Source: Amoebidium appalachense
Taxonomy: Eukaryota; Ichthyosporea
DNA length: 64,000 nt
Assembly (NCBI GenBank): GCA_963693365.1
Contig: CAVNZM010000001.1
Coordinates: 13,454,001-13,518,000 of the forward strand
Direction of reading: 5' to 3'
The position numbers were made by a program, and so were the translations under genes. Position 1 is the first letter of the stretch; each line of letters starts with the position of its first letter. Positions 12,488 to 27,249 of the stretch are shown piece after piece. Under the pieces are notes generated by a model. That model saw only the letters and a list, made by a program, of their open reading frames with translations. It searched no databases and was not told the origin of the DNA.

Positions 12488-13528
12488 CCCCTCCCTCCGT
12501 CCCTCCCCTCTCTCTCTCTCTCTCCCCCCCCCCCCTCTCTTTCTCTCTCTCTCTCTCTCTCTCCCCCCCCCCCCCCCCCCCCCCCTCTCTCTCTCCCTCC
12601 CTCCCTCTCTTCTTCCCCCCCCCCCCCCCCCCCCCCCCCCTCACTCTCGTTCACACTCTCCCCCCCCCCTCCCCACCTCTTCTGGGGGAGACTTTCCACA
12701 CGTATTCAGTGGTAGCCATACATCCCCAGCCTGATGGAAATATTATATACCTCCTCCCCCCTCCTTCCCCCCCCCCCCCCCCCCCCCCCCTGGTTTCACT
12801 TTCGCTCATGTTGCCTTTACCATTCCTCTCCTCCCCACTCTCTTCCTCTTCCTCGTCTTCTTCCCTGCCCATCCCCCCTCCCCCCCCCCCCCCCCCCCCC
12901 TCCCCCCCCTCCCCCCCCTCACCACCACCACCACCCCGCCACCCAACCACCCACTATGAGAATGGGTTTTTCTGAATATCGCGCCCTCTCTTTCTTCGCT
13001 TCTGGGGGCCATTGCATGCATTGCACTTGTGCTCTGCAGTCTGCCTTTGATATCCCCCCCCCCCCCCCCCCAAAAAAAAAAAAAAAAAAAAAAACGCACA
13101 CACACACATATCACACACTTGTGCGCGCGCGACCACACACACGCACACACACACCCATGCTGACCCGCCGTCAACCGCCGTTTACCCCACAGCTCGCCGT
13201 GAGCCTCTTTGACATGCACTGCGTCGCCATCTTCGACCCCACCTTAAATTTCGATGAAATTTCGCGATTCGGTGAATATGGCGAGGGGGAGGGACATATG
13301 AACTGTCCTATGGGGGTTGCGATCGACGGGCAGGGGCTTTTGCTCGTTGCGGACGGACACAACGACAGGGTCCAAATTTTCACCCAAGGGGGGGTTCATA
13401 AGGCATTTTTGGGCACAAATGGGGTCATGGGTAGCCCTACGGCGGTGGCGGTGGATTTTCAGAGCGCAGGGGGGGAGGTGTATGTGGCGGAGTGTAGCTA
13501 TGGGAGTGGGACTGTGTCTGTGTGGTGA
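9387..13528 (+). CDS. T1 (BTB/KCTD-type) and NHL-repeat protein, three exons, 533 aa
   Basis: Exons 9387-9650, 11239-12240 and 13193-13528 join in phase 0 each time (donors GTAGGC and GTTGGT; acceptors CACGAG and CCCACAG). Residues about 60-150 form a KCTD-type T1/BTB fold ([20 protein letters not shown], then [20 protein letters not shown]). After a charged K/E/Q linker, residues about 240-533 carry NHL-type beta-propeller blades, recognisable as repeated GVAID...[35 protein letters not shown] and [17 protein letters not shown]1 domains oligomerise and often recruit cullin-3; NHL propellers bind protein or RNA, so a substrate adaptor role is possible but inferred. The last blade ends at the stop (GSGTVSVW), close to the expected end of a propeller. 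The start is the first ATG of the open frame; the residue run ahead of T1 ([20 protein letters not shown]) may be a helix. Confidence 0.85.
9651..11238 (+). other. Intron 1 of the T1-NHL gene
   Basis: Low-complexity intron: (CCCT)n and CT-rich sequence 9836-10012, a C run followed by an A run and a G run at 10447-10492, (GA)n 10512-10556, and (CA)n at 10979-11025 and 11092-11161. The open frames here are all repeat readings. About 10570-10760 is non-repetitive, without a recognisable exon. Confidence 0.7.
12241..13192 (+). other. Intron 2 of the T1-NHL gene
   Basis: C run 12249-12284, (CT)n at 12412-12482, further CT and C blocks to 12950, and a C-to-A junction at 13057-13094. The island 12690-12752 reads [21 protein letters not shown] in one frame but lacks a GT donor and is left out of the model. 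Confidence 0.65.
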
Positions 13529-14351
13529 GGGGTGGGGGAGGTGTGGGTGTGGGTGTGGGTGTGTGTGGGTGGGAGGGAGGGAGGGGGATGGGAGGGAGGG
13601 AGAGAGGGGGGGGGGGGGGGTTGACATGTCAACCGCACCTCTGTTGAGCCTTTTGTCTTTATTTATCCTCTTGTGTCCGCATTACACCAGGTGTTATATA
13701 TGGTAGCAGGAGCTGTTGACTTTTGGTTACATGAAGTAATGCTTTCATATGACGCTGGCACGTAGATAAGAATATAGGCTTTTGCTGCTAATCTCACACG
13801 TGTTAAACTTTGGGTAGAATAGACCCGGTCTGCTTATAGATCGCCTAAAAACTAATCGTTCATAGGCATGAAACAACGGGATAAAACATACAAATTGCAA
13901 GAACCAACCAGACGTCTCAAATGGCCATGGTGCCATCAATATTCCATCATCTCCCCCCCCCCCCCCCCCCCCTCCCCCTCCACCACCACCACCACCACCA
14001 CCCACACACACACCCACACACACACAGACACACACACACACACACACACACCAACCAACCAACCAACCAACCACCGTACCACAATAATACATGTGTGTGC
14101 TTATCAAAAGGGCTCGTCGTATGCACAGTGTATATACGCATAAGGCCTTCCCGGATTGATTCCATTTGACTGATATTGAACATCACCAATTATGCAGCAC
14201 ACCGCGTAATTCCAGATCTCGTCTTGGTTGCAATGCTGAAAGATGCGCATGTCACGGTACACAGACATTTTCAAACCACCAACCAACCTTCACCCAATGG
14301 TATCTCTCTTTCCCTTTCAAATTTCCATCCCCTCCCTTCCTCCCTCTCCGC
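13529..14351. other. Intergenic region between converging genes
   Basis: This is the shared 3' flank of the T1-NHL gene (+) and the GT64 gene (-). It starts with GT- and GGGA-rich sequence to 13620, has about 330 bp of ordinary unique sequence (13621-13950), then a C run, (CCA)n, (CA)n and (CCAA)n at 13951-14072. No AATAAA is obvious for either gene. Confidence 0.5.
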
Positions 14352-15240
14352 CTACGCCAGCCCCCTCTCCTCCCCCTCCTCCCCATCCTTCCCGTTTCCG
14401 CTCAAAAACCCCTTATGGTTCCCCTCGTCATGCAACGGTGTATGTCTCGCATCCTCGCATTTCTTCTCGTTTTCCGTCAGCGGCAGCAATTTCTTAGGCC
14501 CGAAACCGAGGTGTGTGTACACCCACTGGCCACATTTCTCCCCCGTCTGACCGAACACCCCCCCCTGCGTGGGCTCATAGTCGATGCCCACGCCGTGGTC
14601 GTTGAGTTGTTCGATCTCCGCGGGTACGTACACGGGTGGTTGGCCTGAACAAATTGGGTTAGTATGTGTAGAGGGTGATTAGTGCCGGAGGTTGGTGCAT
14701 GGGCCATGATGAGGCAGGAAAATGTGTTGTTGGGGGAGAGATGCGGCTTGCTGTGGTGGTGGTTGTTGGTGGTCGGGCGGTGCGTATGTTATTCTTTTGT
14801 GTGTGTGTGTGTGCGCACGCGCATGCACTGGTGGTTGGGGGCCCCGGGGGGAGGGGGGGGGGGGGGGGGGGGGTTGCTGCAAGAGCCTGACTCTGCGGAA
14901 GGGGATTGGGGGGGGAAGGGGGGGGGGGGAGGGGGGGGGGGAATTTGGGGAGGGGATAGCTTTGAGACCACGGAGGTGTCAAACATTTCAAAATGGGTAA
15001 AAAAGCTGGTGAGAGAAGACTTGGTATCAACGGGAGGAGGATGGGGGACGGGGGAGAGGGGAATGAGGGCAGTGGGTGGTTTGCGGTGGTGGGGGTGGTG
15101 GTGGTGGGGGTGGCGGTTGGGGGAGAGGGGTGGGGTGGGGTGATGGTCTTTCAGTCCTCTTATTTTCAGTCTTTTTCGGCATTCTTTCCTTTCTTTTCTG
15201 TTTCACTTTTTCAATTTCCTTCTTCTGTTTTTCTTTTGTC

Positions 15241-15311
<71 letters not shown>

Positions 15312-16117
15312 CGGGGGGGGGGGGGGAGGGGGGGGGGGGGGATGGGGGGGGTATTACCAGATGCCCTAGTGACAAACATTGAGAAGGCGAGGGACGCACA
15401 GGGTGCAGGGTTCGAATCGACATAGTGGATGAGATGGTCCTGGGAGAGGAGGGACTCGATGTGTGTGCGGTGCACAAGAAGACCCCGGGGTAGCAAGAGG
15501 TTGGCTTGCGCTGAGGGGGTTAAGAAGATGGGGTTAAATCCTGGGTTGAGTTAGACCCCTCTCTCGGTCCCTCTCTTCTACTCCTCTCCCCTCCTTTGTC
15601 CCAAATACACCCCCCCACACACACCGTGGCACACACACCCCCACCCACCCGAACACACACACCGATACCCACCACCGCACACAACTCCTCCCTCCCCCCC
15701 TCCCCCCTCCTCCTTCTTCCCCCCTCCATCCTACCCCACTCCCACGCACACACGCACACTCACTCACACCCCACGACACCATCATCCCACATGATTCACG
15801 TCACATTTCCCGGAATATTCCAATTCCTCCCCCCCTGCTCGTTGACCCAACCGTCACACCAAAAATAAAATTTCACAAACACCACAAACGTTCGCCAAAT
15901 CACCACATCACCACACCACCTACCTCTCCGCCTGCTCAGATGAAGCAGGTCCCCCCTTGCCTGCACCCAGTATCTCGGTGTTGCGCCGACCAATCGCATC
16001 TTGTTGTTTAGCCACGTGCCCAACATGCATTCCAGTCCGTCCCTCGTGACAAGCATGTCATCCTCCACTAGGAGAACAGCATCCGTCTCGATGCGATCCT
16101 GAGTGTCGTACCTGTGT

Positions 16118-16167
<50 letters not shown>

Positions 16168-16333
16168 GAGGGGGGGATGGTTAGAATGCAGAATGCTGTT
16201 TTGAGTAGTAGAACCCCACTGTGTAGCGTAAAGGGGACCATATATATCACTGACATAGAATAGACACACACAGGCACACGATCGTGCAACATAAGTAGAG
16301 TCCATATTTAGAGTAGTCTCGCTCGCTGGAAAA

Positions 16334-16383
<50 letters not shown>

Positions 16384-17460
16384 GGGGGGGGGGGGGGAGG
16401 TACGGGTGGGTGAAAAGGGGGAGTGCTTTATCGTTTCACACAGTACAAAGGACAAAGGTATCGATTGAAAAGCATTCAGACATTTCTATCCCCCCCCCCC
16501 ACCCCCTCTCTCTCTCTCTCCCCCCCCCCCCCCCCCGCCATCTCTCCACCCTCTCCCCCCCCCTCCCCCCCCCCTCCCCCTCCCCCTCTCCCCGGCCAGA
16601 AAGACCCGAAAGCACTATCATCATTTCGACCAACCCGGAATATCCACAAGGAACCCCAATCACACCGCACCTTCTGCTCATGGGCCCATCCCCCTTGCAG
16701 TGCAGCGACTCCACGGGTGCCCCCCCCTCCACCTGGCTCTCCTCCACCATCAGCCTCTCTCCCCGGCCACCGCACCACAACACCAACACTTTGTGCACGT
16801 CCCTGTGTCCGGAATAATGCTCGGACGCGAGACGGACGTTGGCCAAACGTTCAAAGTATTCTGCATATAGTACCACCGTAATTCCGTCCGCCTTGGGTTT
16901 TGGTGGTGGTGGCAGGGGTGGAGTATTTTCTTCCGGTTCAGGTTCGGGTTCGGGTTCCGGTTCGGGTTTCGGTTTGTGTTTTTGTTTCGGCTCTACCGTC
17001 TCAACTATAAAGTCGTCTTCCCTTAAACCGGATGACGATTGGTCGACACCCCCCATCCCGGGTTCTGGTTGGTCGTTGCTATTTGCGGGTGTTTCTGATT
17101 GGGCGCCATCCGTATTTTCCTTCTCCATTTCCTTTTCTTTCTCCTTCTTGTTCCGCACGTCCATCAGTATTTTTCCCAAGTCGAAGTTCACGTCGGTGCC
17201 GTCCTCCTCGCCTGCTTTTTCGTTCTCCGTTTCGTTTTTTACCGTACTTGGCGTCCACTTCACCTTTGGCTCTTCCCCTTGGTATTCTTTTGCCGTTGTA
17301 GCCATTCTTTGAATGACGCTGCAGGGGGTAAAATGTTAGAAAGGTGAGGGGAAGGATTTGCCGCCCAGAGGGGGGGGGGAGGGGAGGGGGGAGATACAAC
17401 TTTATAAGAGAAGAGTCAAAGAGTGTGCGTGTGTGCTTGTGTGGTGTGAGTGTAGGGGCG

Positions 17461-17502
<42 letters not shown>

Positions 17503-17985
17503 ACACACACATGCACAGACACGAGAGCCGCGTAAACAAATGCACACCCGCACAACCGCAAGTACGTGCACACACGAATGCTTGCATACACCCTCACATG
17601 CAGACGCGTGCGCGCCCACCCGCATGCACGCACACACACATCACACAGATAGACAGACACATACGCACACACGCACACACACGAACACACCCATGTAACA
17701 AACTCACCTGTCATCAAACGTATCCAGTGGCGGTGCAGTGTCCACCCACAGATACTTAAGCCCAAACCACGCCAGCACCACCGCTGTGACAATCGACCCC
17801 TGCACGCACCTCCTCCTCCCCCTCCCTACCCTCTGGCTCTTCTTTGAGTATCCCATTTCTATTTCTGTCTCTGCAACGGGTTCTGTTGCTGCGGTTACAA
17901 TGGCGGCCTGAGTGCGGTCGGTGGAGAGAAGTTGTGTTTGAGACTCGCTCAAGAGTTCAACGGCCGAATCCTCGTGGGAAGTCAT
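14352..17985 (-). CDS. Exostosin-like GT64 glycosyltransferase, type II membrane protein, five exons, 519 aa
   Basis: Exons 17985-17708, 17318-16671, 16111-15924, 15510-15358 and 14644-14352 all have GT-AG ends and fit in phase. A basic cytosolic tail (VGRGRRR) precedes one membrane span at about residues 61-80, as in Golgi type II enzymes. A long hydrophilic stem follows, with KE-rich and (PE)n parts. The GT64 domain starts near residue 236 (ADGITVVLYAEYFERLANVR; HYSGHRDVHKVLVLW) and carries IETDAVLLVEDDMLV, where EDD (325-327) is the DXD-like metal/UDP-sugar site. LLVHRTHIESLL and the VYVPAEIEQL segment correspond to the C-terminal half of the fold. EXT/EXTL enzymes build heparan sulfate; single-domain members such as EXTL2 add GlcNAc or GalNAc. 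With no GT47 domain this is EXTL2-like in layout. Specificity cannot be read from sequence. Confidence 0.82.
14645..15357 (-). other. Intron 4 of the GT64 gene
   Basis: Contains G runs and G-rich blocks (14853-14873, 14910-14960), GGT-rich sequence and a (GT)n tract at 15245-15310 followed by G runs. No coding potential is seen. Confidence 0.6.
16112..16670 (-). other. Intron 2 of the GT64 gene
   Basis: Holds a G run at 16131-16166, an unbroken run of 49 G at 16334-16382 and CT/C-rich sequence at 16490-16595 (which are C/G-rich tails on the coding strand). About 16180-16330 is unique sequence with no exon that fits the phases. Confidence 0.6.
16334..16382. repeat. Run of 49 G
   Basis: Uninterrupted G homopolymer in a GT64 intron. 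Comparable runs: 50 C at 24839-24888, 44 C at 48115-48158, 39 G at 36081-36119, 49 G at 58466-58514. Lengths depend on assembly accuracy. Confidence 0.9.
17319..17707 (-). other. Intron 1 of the GT64 gene
   Basis: A G run at 17461-17500 and CA/GC-rich alternating purine-pyrimidine sequence at 17501-17700. No coding signal. Confidence 0.6.
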
Positions 17986-19098
17986 GTGAGCAGGGGCAGG
18001 GAATCACGATTAATGAGCATTCCTTCTAAATAGAACTGTAGAATTTTAAGTAAATCTCTGCTTTGAGGTTATTGTTTTCCTGTATTTTCCTGTTTGTGTT
18101 ACTGGCCGAAGTTAGGCCTAGGGGTTAAAAAACTGATGCTAGAAGAAGATGTGACGAGGTATAGCAAGACTTATAATAACCGCCACATTCATAACTGCAG
18201 GAGTGTTGAGACGGTGTTACTACCAGTATAAATGGAGCGCTTGTGGTGAGTGTGTGGATAAAATGTACACACACAGGGGGCTTGGAGCTGGGCTGTGTGG
18301 GCTGCGTGGCTGGGAAGTGGCTGAGTGGCTGCATGTGAGCCACAGTCGCATCTGATTGGTGAACCCTTGCCGCCAAAACGGGGGTAGATCTGTGAATGCT
18401 GTGGCTTGGGTGCTGCCAGATGATTCACAGAGGTGTCACCATACGTCAATCCATTGATCATTATCTTTATACATAGGTACCCTGATTGTTCATATTTATT
18501 AAAAATATTTGCGCTACTGTAAGATTTTTCTATATTATTCTGGAGTCCCGGGTTCTAAATTCTAGCTACTACTATTACCGAGTGACAACGGACACATGCC
18601 TGTGTCATTACTGATCAGATAATTTACCCCTCTTAAAAATCCCCTATTTCTATTGGTTGCGTTGCCAAGTGGCTTTGATTGGCGGGTTGGTGATAGCCTC
18701 TCGGCCAGAGGTGTCACCGTGTGTCATTTGTTTTTGTTTTTTTCAGCTGTTGTAGTCCAACTAACGTTATGAACATTTCAAAAAGGAACAGAACTAACTC
18801 TTACGCGCTCGTTTAGTTTAGAACGCACCCATATATACAGGACAATGCACCTATAGCAATGAGCTTGCACCGAATAGTTTATCCTCCCACCATACGTTTC
18901 GGCCGACCAATGTAGCATGTGCTCTGGTCCGAACTCGCAATCTCGAGAGTTCGGTCATCACCTGATCAACCCAAGATGCAGGCCAACTTTTTTTGTGTAG
19001 TCTTTTGAGCGTCTGCTAGTTGATAGACTGCATAGTTGCTCTAGCATAATACTACCACACACATCTTTGACTCGTGTGATTGTTTCGTGAATCTGATC
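17986..19098. promoter_or_regulatory. Divergent promoter region of GT64 (-) and RTK (+) genes
   Basis: About 1.1 kb of unique sequence with no homopolymer or microsatellite between two ATGs facing apart. CCAAT boxes in either orientation lie at 18355 (ATTGG), 18652 (ATTGG), 18678 (ATTGG) and 18907 (CCAAT). A T-rich stretch is at 18726-18745. No TATA box stands out at a suitable distance. The absence of simple repeats, in contrast to all neighbouring introns, is itself a sign of functional constraint. Confidence 0.5.
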
Positions 19099-23871
<4,773 letters not shown>

Positions 23872-24632
23872 GCAGATCGTCATTACTACCTTAATTAATT
23901 TTTAGTTATATCCATTTTTGTTTAATATTTTTTTTTAAGTCCCCGCTGGTTTTCTTGCTGCCGAAAATTCACCTGACTGCATATTCACTCATGCCACGAT
24001 GACACGAATGATTGGCTCAATCTTGCGGCCAGTAGCTATAGATAGTTAATAATACTTTTATCGAACTACTCAAAAAGTAGTGATTGTACATGTACGTATG
24101 CCCAGGGCTTCCAGTAAACTCTCTGAGATGAGTCAGTGTTCATTTTCGACTATAAAACATATCGATCATTCTTGGAAAAAGGTAAAAGATCCCCCCCTCG
24201 CTCCCCCGCGCCCCGTGCGTCCGCCCCGCCTCTAGCCCGCGTCGGGAAGTGCCACTCGCCCCCCCCCTCCCCTCCCCCCCCCCCCCCCCCTGCCCTCCCC
24301 CCTCCTCCTCCCCCCCTCCCTCCTCTCCCCTCCCCCCCTCCCTTCGCCAATTATAATGCCAATTTGAATATTTCACGTCACCACAGAGTCTACAGACTCT
24401 AAGAAATTTGTAAAATCTGGTTTACACAAATTTGGAAAGGGGGAGGGAATGTGCTGTTTATTAACGACATGTAGTTGAGCTGTGATGAGATGTCGGCACC
24501 AAGGCCAACAGTACTTCCACCCAACAAGATATAGATGTACAAATCTATGTTACACTTCCATCATAAAGATTTTTATGTGGAGATGTAACGTATCAGATAA
24601 ACATCGTATGTGGAGACATACCGTTCTTTTCA

Positions 24633-24669
<37 letters not shown>

Positions 24670-24836
24670 GTTGTTGTTGTTTTTTATTTTTTTACCGATC
24701 GACCGCAAGTCGGCTGCAGCCTGCATTTTGATATTGAAGCATTGAATTCACGGTGAAAGATCTTACGGAGACTTTGGCCTATAGTAGCCTCCTGCGTGTA
24801 CTGTATACTATGATAGATGTCTAACCAAGAGCCAAC

Positions 24837-24889
<53 letters not shown>

Positions 24890-25389
24890 CCGCCCCTCCC
24901 CTCCACCTCCTCCTCTTCCTCCTCCTCCCGTGTACATGTGCCATGAGTAAGACGGTCATCAGGGTCATGAGAGCAAGATAGTTGGCCAATTCGTGCTGGA
25001 TGGACCTTTACTAAAAACAGTGCTAAATCAAGCAGATCCAAAATAGGTATTGAATGCAAGGAGCAAAAAGCTCAGGCTGACCCTGATTACAAGTGTATGG
25101 CCATATTTCTTTTCTTTGTCTAAGAAAAATTACTTGACATGCGTGCTAATCGTGCAGAGAAACTATTAATATCACTTTGTTTGCAGGGTACTCAGTAGGG
25201 GTTTACGCTGTTTACTCGAGGCAAAGAGAACCAGTCTCAGGTATGGGGGGGGTTTTGCTCGGAATATCCCCTCAGCGGTATATCATGATCACGTACATAG
25301 ATGTCGGGTGGTGACTATATATCAGGGTTTACTTTCTCTACGAGACACCATAAAGACTACAAGGAGAAATCAATTAGTTGGGGTTCCCC

Positions 25390-25390
<1 letters not shown>
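23872..25390. other. 3' flank of the RTK gene, no gene found
   Basis: AT-rich unique sequence at 23872-24180, C-rich sequence at 24190-24350, an (ATT)n then GTT and T tract at 24637-24693, and an unbroken run of 50 C at 24839-24888. The minus strand of 24720-24637 ends in an A-rich tail after CGGTCGATCGGT, as a retroposon 3' end would, but no body is recognised. About 24900-25390 is ordinary sequence without a defensible ORF. Confidence 0.45.
24839..24888. repeat. Run of 50 C
   Basis: Uninterrupted C homopolymer in the RTK 3' flank. Confidence 0.9.
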
Positions 25391-25429
<39 letters not shown>

Positions 25430-25492
25430 TTTTTTAATTTTAATTTTAATTTTTTTAAAGGGGCTTCCCTCGGGACACTCGGTATCAGCTGG

Positions 25493-25551
<59 letters not shown>

Positions 25552-27249
25552 GTGTGTGTGTGTGCGCTATAATTTTGTAGTGATGTGTTTCTCAAGCCAA
25601 TCAATACATCTAATAAACAGGTCGTAGTTACGCGTGTTTAGTATAAAATCAAGGATGTTGTAATTTACAGGTAGGCTATCTTTCTGGGTGTCTGTTGTGA
25701 ATGTGACGTGTGTGTGTTGCGGTATTATGTGGTCTATCAAACTACATTTGGCGATACATGACCGGTTAAACTGGTGTGTGTGTGTGTTGTTTGGGCATGC
25801 AAATGATGCCACCTTATACTTATTAGATCTCCACTGTATAGCACGTGTACAGTAAAAGCGTGGTAATTGATCAATAATACCATCAGCTAGAGAAAGACCA
25901 GTTCTACAGGAAGGTAATATGTATTTAGGTGTTATACACTTGCGAGTGCCATATTTGGCAATATGGTTGAGGCGGTCAGTATATATAAAACGAGACATAA
26001 GGCTTAGTTTTTCAAGGTGTATGCTTTCATCGGGTCTAGTGTTGTGTGGTATCTTTTTCCATTTGTTATATTGCGTGATTATCTTGTGATTGTGTACATG
26101 TTTAATAAGTAAGTGGCAGTCCAAAGTCACACACACACTATTGCGGGGTTTATTTGTATTTGTGCCCAGGGGAGAAGGGGAGAGAGAGGGGAGGAAAGAG
26201 GGGAGAGGTGAGGAGGGGACAGGTCGGATAGAGAAGAGAGGGTGGGAGGGCAAATACTTCTTTAAGCGGCTTATGTGCTTATTGAATTTCAGCGCGAGAT
26301 AGGATACTCTAGCAGCTATTGGGACCAGACCATATATCGAGAGCGTTACAGGCCCAGGTTTACAACAGTTGTTAGATAGAAAGGAGGCAACTTCTGCTTC
26401 AAGGAAATTTGCCAAGGGTGTAAGCGCTCTAGTTCTCTCTTTCTTGATCCAAGCGGCGAGAAGGGGTAAACCATATTCACATGCCGGGAAGACAAAAGTG
26501 CGAATAAATGTAAGTCTAATAGAAGGATGGAGGGGTGTGTCTTTAAAAATATTAGCCGAGAAGAAAGCTAACCGCTTACGAGCCAACTCTACCCTCTTTT
26601 CGACCATATGGGGAAACATAACACCAACAGAATCAACCGGAACACCAAGATATTTGTATTCTGGAACTATAGGTACAGGTTTAGATGATAATGTAAATGT
26701 GTGTAAATTGTTAGCTATATCAGGTACAAGAACACCACATTTGTCTATGTTAAGGATCATAAGGTTTGCCTTGCACCACTCTGACACTACATCGAACAAT
26801 CTTTGCAGGCGTCTAGGGGTACGGGCAAGGAGGGACAGATCATCAGCATAGAGAAGTGCAGGCGGAAAGTTATTAATAGGGTCATCGTTTTCGGCGTAAA
26901 TCTTGACAGCCAAATCATCTATAAATAGGTTAAACAAAAAGGGGCTAAGCAATGAACCCTGCAAGAGACCTCTAGTACGAGCAAAACCATATGAAAGATG
27001 CCCATTAACCACAGCTCTACCATAGGTTTGAGACAAGAGTGCTTCTAACAGAACACCAATGCAGTGTGGTACACCCCGTGCAGCAAGCTTTTCCCATAGG
27101 AGACCAGGGGAGACAGAATCGTAAGCAGTTTTCCAATCAATAAAGCCAACATATTGTGCACCAACTTGCATAGTATTAGATACCTTCTGGATAGTTTTAG
27201 AATCGAGCAACTTGAAGTGGAGGCAATCGAGCACTTTTGTTATCATCAT
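25391..27249 (-). mobile_element. 5'-truncated non-LTR (LINE) retrotransposon with A-rich tail
   Basis: The reverse transcriptase frame (27249-25567, 560 codons) is followed on the same strand by a CA-repeat tract, a short unique segment and an A-rich tail of TAAAA-type units (plus strand T-rich at 25391-25458). The lack of the first RT motifs and of any endonuclease ORF upstream fits the 5' truncation common in LINE insertions. I could not find target-site duplications, partly because the 5' edge is not clear. Confidence 0.75.
25567..27249 (-). CDS. Reverse transcriptase of a non-LTR retrotransposon, N-terminally truncated
   Basis: The protein enters the RT domain at the motif YVGFIDWKTAYDSVSPGLLW, continues with GLLQGSLLSPFLFNLFIDDL and the catalytic LLYADDLSLLA (YADD), then the LNIDKCGVLV and YKYLGVPVD motifs and the thumb region, and ends VNYNILDFILNTRNYDLFIR, a type of C-terminus common in LINE proteins. 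RT motifs 0-2 and an APE or restriction-like endonuclease are absent, and there is no RNase H domain. All 560 codons are open, so the insertion is young or still constrained. It copies LINE RNA into DNA at the target site; this copy cannot be autonomous. The first Met is simply the first in the open frame and is unlikely to be the native start. Confidence 0.85.
   Translation of the reverse strand: MMITKVLDCLHFKLLDSKTIQKVSNTMQVGAQYVGFIDWKTAYDSVSPGLLWEKLAARGVPHCIGVLLEALLSQTYGRAVVNGHLSYGFARTRGLLQGSLLSPFLFNLFIDDLAVKIYAENDDPINNFPPALLYADDLSLLARTPRRLQRLFDVVSEWCKANLMILNIDKCGVLVPDIANNLHTFTLSSKPVPIVPEYKYLGVPVDSVGVMFPHMVEKRVELARKRLAFFSANIFKDTPLHPSIRLTFIRTFVFPACEYGLPLLAAWIKKERTRALTPLANFLEAEVASFLSNNCCKPGPVTLSIYGLVPIAARVSYLALKFNKHISRLKKYLPSHPLFSIRPVPSSPLPSFLPSLSPSPLGTNTNKPRNSVCVTLDCHLLIKHVHNHKIITQYNKWKKIPHNTRPDESIHLEKLSLMSRFIYTDRLNHIAKYGTRKCITPKYILPSCRTGLSLADGIIDQLPRFYCTRAIQWRSNKYKVASFACPNNTHTHQFNRSCIAKCSLIDHIIPQHTHVTFTTDTQKDSLPVNYNILDFILNTRNYDLFIRCIDWLEKHITTKL

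Noticed and set aside
12690-12752. Extra NHL exon reading [21 protein letters not shown]
   Set aside because: No GT donor follows before a C run, and the flanking exons 11239-12240 and 13193-13528 already join in phase within an NHL blade ([16 protein letters not shown]).
15409-15420. tRNA B-box-like GGTTCGAATC
   Set aside because: It lies inside a coding exon of the GT64 gene, with no cloverleaf or A box at the proper distance.
19087-19098. GTG start for the RTK at 19087
   Set aside because: An ATG follows four codons later at 19099 and gives a normal signal peptide; nuclear genes rarely start at GTG.
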